In this document: positions 57,791 through 62,105 of the stretch, piece by piece
Position numbering within the stretch: position 1 is the stretch's first letter
How the letters are laid out: each line of letters begins with the position of its first letter
From: Candidatus Allofournierella pullistercoris
GTDB lineage: Bacteria > Bacillota > Clostridia > Oscillospirales > Ruminococcaceae
Length of the DNA stretch: 62,105 bases
NCBI GenBank assembly: GCA_018883715.1
Contig: JAHLFP010000036.1
Location: 1 to 62,105 of the forward strand
Direction: 5' to 3'
The notes under the pieces: generated by a model
Told to the model about the DNA's origin: nothing
The model's input: only the letters and a program-made list of their open reading frames with translations
The model's database searches: none
Program-made: the position numbers and the translations under genes

Positions 57791-59284
57791 TTAGTTCAGG
57801 CGGTATAGGTGGCTGAATTTTTCCTTGAGGTAATCGGTGTAGTAAACCGAGGAAAAAGGTTCTCCAAAGGCATCCTGCAACAACTCGCCCGGCAGTTTTT
57901 CCTTGCCGTATTTCCAGATGCGCTCCTCCAGCCACTGGTTGATGGGGGCAAAATCCCCTTTGCGAAGCAGAGACTCAACAGGAACCTCCTCTTTCATCTT
58001 GGCGAACAGCTGGGCCGCATAAGCAGTGCCAAGGGCATAGCTTGGGAAGTAGCCAAAGTCGCCGCCAGCCCAGTGAATATCCTGCAAGACGCCCAGCTTA
58101 TCGCTTGGTACATCCACACCCAGCAGGTCCTTCATGGCTTTGTTCCATGCGGCGGGAAGTTCCTGTACGTTCAGACTTCCGTCCATCAGTTGTTTTTCCA
58201 CCTCATAGCGCACCATTACATGAAGGGAATAGGTCAACTCATCCGCTTCAATCCGAATCAGACCAGGCTCACACCGGTTGATGGCACGGTGAAAGCTTTC
58301 TGGTTCCACGCCTTGAAGCTGAACCGGGAACAGCCGTTGCAGGGTGGGCCACAGGTGCTCCACAAAGGCCAGATTCCGTGCCAGATAGTTTTCATAGAAA
58401 CGGCTCTGGCTTTCATGGATGCCCATGGAGGCCCCGCTCGCAAGACAGGTGTATTGCAAACGGTCAGCGGTATGCAGTTCATATAGTGCGTGACCGCCCT
58501 CGTGAACAATAGAGAAAAGGTTGTTGGTTACATCCCGCTGGTCATAGTGAGTGGTAATCCGCACATCCCCTTTGTAAAATTCGGTGGTGAAGGGGTGGGC
58601 ACTTTCCGCAATGGCGCAATGGTCAAGGTCAATCTGCATCAGCTGTGCCAGCTCAAGGGACAGCTCTCGCTGGGCTTCCAGCGGCCACTCTGCATCCAGA
58701 TAAGCGGGGGCAGGCTCTGCCCCAAGAGCCTGGATTTTCGCCACAAGGGGAGAGATAACCTGCCGAAGCTGGGCGAAAAATTCGTCGCACTGCTCCATGT
58801 TCAGCCCCGGTTCGTATTGGTCCAGCCACACATCATAGGCGGGCTTGCTTGCATCAAAATAGCCAGCCATCTTGCGGCGCATGGCGATAATCTCTTCCAG
58901 ATAGGGGGCGAACAGATCAAAATTGTCTTCCTCTCTGGCTTTCTGCCATACACCAATGGCTTTGGCGGTCAGCTTGGTGAACTGGCTGTATTCTTCCGCA
59001 GGGATACAGCATGTTTCCTTGTACAGGCGCTTCAGCTCCCGCACTTCCGCTTTTTGTTGAACGTTCAACTCCATGGCTTCGGCTTGCTGGAGTAGCTCCG
59101 GCAGTGCAGAGTCGGTCAACAGCTGGTATTTCATATCGCTGAGCAGTGCCATGGCCTCGCTTCGTCCCTCGTCACTGCCACTGGGGGCGGCAGTCTGGGC
59201 ATCGAAGTCCATCACGGCCAGAGCATATTGCAGAGAGTACAGCTTTTTTTGCAGGGTCCGCAATTTCTCCATTGGATTCATAGA
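57791..59284 (-). CDS. Carboxypeptidase M32 (Taq-type)
   Basis: FSIVHEGGHALYELH (HExxH); MGIHESQSRFYENYLARN; GDFGYFPSYALGTAYAAQLF. Confidence 0.95.
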   Translation of the reverse strand, partial: SMNPMEKLRTLQKKLYSLQYALAVMDFDAQTAAPSGSDEGRSEAMALLSDMKYQLLTDSALPELLQQAEAMELNVQQKAEVRELKRLYKETCCIPAEEYSQFTKLTAKAIGVWQKAREEDNFDLFAPYLEEIIAMRRKMAGYFDASKPAYDVWLDQYEPGLNMEQCDEFFAQLRQVISPLVAKIQALGAEPAPAYLDAEWPLEAQRELSLELAQLMQIDLDHCAIAESAHPFTTEFYKGDVRITTHYDQRDVTNNLFSIVHEGGHALYELHTADRLQYTCLASGASMGIHESQSRFYENYLARNLAFVEHLWPTLQRLFPVQLQGVEPESFHRAINRCEPGLIRIEADELTYSLHVMVRYEVEKQLMDGSLNVQELPAAWNKAMKDLLGVDVPSDKLGVLQDIHWAGGDFGYFPSYALGTAYAAQLFAKMKEEVPVESLLRKGDFAPINQWLEERIWKYGKEKLPGELLQDAFGEPFSSVYYTDYLKEKFSHLYRLN

Positions 59285-59308
59285 ATAACCTCCTATCAAG
59301 GTGTTGGC

Positions 59309-61096
59309 TTATGCCAGGGGCTTGGTTTTCTCCTCCAACCACTGGGCTTCCTCTTGGGTCAGATGGGGTTTCAGGGTGTTGTAGACCTGTGCGTGGAAGG
59401 CGTTCAGCCACTCCAGCTCATCCTGGGTCAAAAGCTCCTTGCGCACACCGGTCAGGTCGATGGGGCAGTAGGTGATAACCTCAAAGCCCAGGAAGCGTCC
59501 GTACTGGTTCTCGGTACGCAGTTCACACAGCAGTTCGTTTTCAATGCGGATGCCAACCAGACCTTCCTCATAGATGCCCGGCTCATTGGTGACAATCATG
59601 CCCGGCTCAAAGGCCACTTTTTGAAGGCGGGTGTGCAGACGCTGAGGGCCTTCGTGTACGTTGCCCACAAAGCCGATGCCATGTCCGGTGCCACAGCGGT
59701 AGTCAATGCCGTGCTTCCAAACAGCGGCACGGGCCATAATGTCCAGATTGCTACCGGTACAGCCTTCCAAAAATTGCACCTGAGCAAGGTCGATGTGTGC
59801 TTTCAGCACATAGGTGTAAAAATCTTTTTCCTGCTCGGTCAAGGGACCCAGAGCATAGGTGCGGGTGATGTCGGTGGTGCCGTCCAGATACTGTCCGCCG
59901 CTGTCCACCAGCAAGAAGCCACGGGGTTCCAGCCAGGAGCAGGATTCCGGGGTAGCATGGTAGTGCATCATGGCGGCATTGGCGCCATAAGCGGCGATGG
60001 TGTCAAAGCTAATGCCGATGTTATCCGGCTGGGCGGTGCGAAGTTCAAACAGCTTTGCGTCTACATCCACTTCGGTCAGGCTGGAGCCAGCGGCCAGCTG
60101 TTGTTCCAGCCAGATTTGGAAGCGTACCATTGCCACGCCGTCCTTGATGTGGGCGTTGCGGATGTTTTGGATTTCCACCGGGTTTTTAACCGCCTTCAAT
60201 GCCTGAATGGGGTCCTCTCCCTCCAGCATGGTGAAGTGGCTGTTCTGCTGTAAGGTTTGGTAGATGGCCCAGTTGGTGCCCTCGGTGTCCACCAGAACAC
60301 GGGCGGCACGGCTGTAGCCCTTCAAAAAGTCCACCAGTGCGGTGTAGGGCTGGATGGAAACACCCTGCTGTTGCAAGGCTTCAACCGACTGGCTGTCCAG
60401 ACGCTCCTTGTCCAGGAACAGCACGGCGGAATCCTCATCCACCACACAGTATCCCAGGGCAAAGGGGGTGCAGGGCAGGTCGCCACCACGCAGGTTCAAC
60501 AGCCATGCAACGCTGTCCAGACGGGTGACAACCAGAGTGTTTGCATTCTGTTGTGCCAGAGCCTTGCGAACCTGTGCCAGCTTTTCAGCGGCGGACAGGC
60601 CGGCGAAGCGCTCCTCCAACAGCCAGGCTTTGCTGGCGGGCAGGGCAGGACGATTCGGCCAGTTTTCGCTGATTAAATCCACCGAGCGGATGGTAATATC
60701 CATGGGGTTCAGCAGTTGTTCCAGCTCCAAAATCAGGCTGGAGGGGGCAAGCATACCGTCCACAGCCAGAGTCTGACCGGCGGTCAGGGTGGTTTTCAGG
60801 TATTCCTGCAAGGTGGGCACACCTGCAACCCCCATGCGCTGGAGGGTAATCTCACTGCCCTGAATCTGTCGTTCCGCCTGGATGAAATACCGTCCATCCA
60901 CCCACAAAGCACTTTGGGTCAGAGTTACCACAAGAGTGCCCTGGCTTCCGGTAAAGCCGGAAAAATAGCTGCGAGCTGCCCAGTGCTCCGGCAGGTATTC
61001 GCTGATGTGGGGGTCAGCGGTGGGAATCAAGCAAGCATCTACCCCAGCAGCCTTCATGCTCTGGCGCAGTGCATCTAATTTTTGGTTGGTTGTCAT
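59309..61096 (-). CDS. pepP: Xaa-Pro aminopeptidase (M24B)
   Basis: SEYLPEHWAARSYFSGFTGSQGTLVV; LVDSGGQYLDGTTDITRT; GTGHGIGFVGNVHEGPQ; VTNEPGIYEEGLVGIRIENELL. Confidence 0.95.
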   Translation of the reverse strand: MTTNQKLDALRQSMKAAGVDACLIPTADPHISEYLPEHWAARSYFSGFTGSQGTLVVTLTQSALWVDGRYFIQAERQIQGSEITLQRMGVAGVPTLQEYLKTTLTAGQTLAVDGMLAPSSLILELEQLLNPMDITIRSVDLISENWPNRPALPASKAWLLEERFAGLSAAEKLAQVRKALAQQNANTLVVTRLDSVAWLLNLRGGDLPCTPFALGYCVVDEDSAVLFLDKERLDSQSVEALQQQGVSIQPYTALVDFLKGYSRAARVLVDTEGTNWAIYQTLQQNSHFTMLEGEDPIQALKAVKNPVEIQNIRNAHIKDGVAMVRFQIWLEQQLAAGSSLTEVDVDAKLFELRTAQPDNIGISFDTIAAYGANAAMMHYHATPESCSWLEPRGFLLVDSGGQYLDGTTDITRTYALGPLTEQEKDFYTYVLKAHIDLAQVQFLEGCTGSNLDIMARAAVWKHGIDYRCGTGHGIGFVGNVHEGPQRLHTRLQKVAFEPGMIVTNEPGIYEEGLVGIRIENELLCELRTENQYGRFLGFEVITYCPIDLTGVRKELLTQDELEWLNAFHAQVYNTLKPHLTQEEAQWLEEKTKPLA

Positions 61097-61396
61097 AGAG
61101 AACGTCTCCTTTTCCGGGGTTTTGCTGGCCTTTGCTTTCGTGGATGTTACACGAAAACACCAAGGAGGACCCCAAAATACACAGTTATGGTTTATATTTT
61201 ACTACTATAAAGCAAAAATGAAAAGTGATTTTATTCCGGTTGGGCAAAATTCTGTGATTTTTTCACACATCCCCGAAAGAAAAGACAAAATATTACAGGT
61301 CGTTACTTGACAATCCGAGTATAATATAACCAGAGCGTAATGCAATTAACCCGCATCCGATGCGGGATTTTATGGAATTATTAAGGAGAAAAAGTC

Positions 61397-62105
61397 ATGA
61401 CAAAGATTGATATTTTTTCCGGCTTTTTGGGCGCAGGAAAAACAACCTTGATTAAAAAGTTGATTGCCGAAGCCTATGCTGGCCAGAAGCTGGTGCTGAT
61501 TGAAAATGAATTTGGCGAGATTGGTATTGACGGCGGCTTTTTGAAAGAGGCAGGGGTGGAAATTACCGAGATGAACTCCGGCTGTATCTGTTGCAGTCTG
61601 GTGGGGGATTTCCGCAAGGCCCTGCTCCAGGTGATTGACCAGTACCAGCCGGACCGCATTGTCATCGAGCCCTCTGGCGTGGGCAAGCTGAGCGACGTAA
61701 CCAAGGCGGTTCAGGCCATTGCCCAGGAGCGGGATGTCCAGCTGAACAGCTTTGTTACCGTGGCGGACGTGAACAAGGTTAAGATGTACATGAAGAACTT
61801 TGGCGAGTTCTACAACGACCAGATTAGCCATGCCAGCGCCGTGATTCTCAGCCGTACCGGCGGTTGCAGTGAGGAAAAGGTGGCACGGGCGGTGGAGCAG
61901 ATTCGTTCCAAGAACCCGGATGCTTTGATTATCACCACCGACTGGGACCAGCTGAGTGGTGAGCAGATTGTGGAAGCCATGGAAGGCCAGAAGGACCTGG
62001 TGGCAGAACTGGTACAGCAGGCCGCAGAGGCACAGCATGGCCACCATCACCACCACGAGCACGGCGAGGAATGCGGTTGCGGTGGTCACCATCATCACCA
62101 CCACG
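61397..62105 (+). CDS. CobW/P47K-family GTP-binding protein (metallochaperone type), 3' truncated by window
   Basis: MTKIDIFSGFLGAGKTTLIKKLI; LIENEFGEIGIDGGFLKEAGVEITEMNSGCICCSLVGDF; His-rich segment QHGHHHHHEHGEECGCGGHHHHHH at the window end. Confidence 0.92.
   Translation, partial: MTKIDIFSGFLGAGKTTLIKKLIAEAYAGQKLVLIENEFGEIGIDGGFLKEAGVEITEMNSGCICCSLVGDFRKALLQVIDQYQPDRIVIEPSGVGKLSDVTKAVQAIAQERDVQLNSFVTVADVNKVKMYMKNFGEFYNDQISHASAVILSRTGGCSEEKVARAVEQIRSKNPDALIITTDWDQLSGEQIVEAMEGQKDLVAELVQQAAEAQHGHHHHHEHGEECGCGGHHHHHH

Overview
This window looks like a low-GC-clade anaerobe of the Clostridia/Oscillospiraceae type; that assignment comes from protein style only. It is almost entirely protein coding, and I saw no rRNA, tRNA, CRISPR array or transposase. 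From left to right it contains: (1) two tandem FN3-like surface-protein genes with Thr-Pro-rich 24-bp repeats. The second appears frameshifted, lacks a signal peptide, and is preceded by a strong promoter and a compact three-stem RNA-like palindrome. (2) A full F-type ATP synthase operon (atpBEFHAGDC). (3) A CitA/CitB-like two-component system, moaA, a MOSC-MogA fusion, secA and hemolysin III. (4) A GH31 glycosidase/TRAP transporter/AraC module bracketed by near-identical 41-bp hairpin repeats. (5) A HAD phosphatase, a queT gene with a structured (preQ1-like) leader, degV, trmL and pyridoxal kinase. (6) A patatin, then a polar amino acid ABC transporter whose binding protein appears to be a natural circular permutation. 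(7) A moeA-like/moaC/modABC operon divergent from xdhC. (8) An apparent eleven-gene operon (39.6-49.1 kb): two TVP38/TMEM64 proteins, a CCG-domain Fe-S protein, a variant nucleoside hydrolase, a YnjBCD-like ABC transporter, two glycosyltransferases of the type annotated as 'arsenosugar biosynthesis' (TIGR04282/TIGR04283-like), and an APH-fold kinase with altered catalytic residues. A rhodanese lipoprotein is divergent from it. This is the best candidate for an undescribed pathway. (9) Housekeeping and peptidase genes: an MsmK-like ATPase, SpoIID-like protein, citrate synthase, asparaginase, GAPDH, M32 carboxypeptidase and aminopeptidase P, ending in a CobW-type GTPase truncated by the window. 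All family calls were made by eye from the translations; no searches were run.
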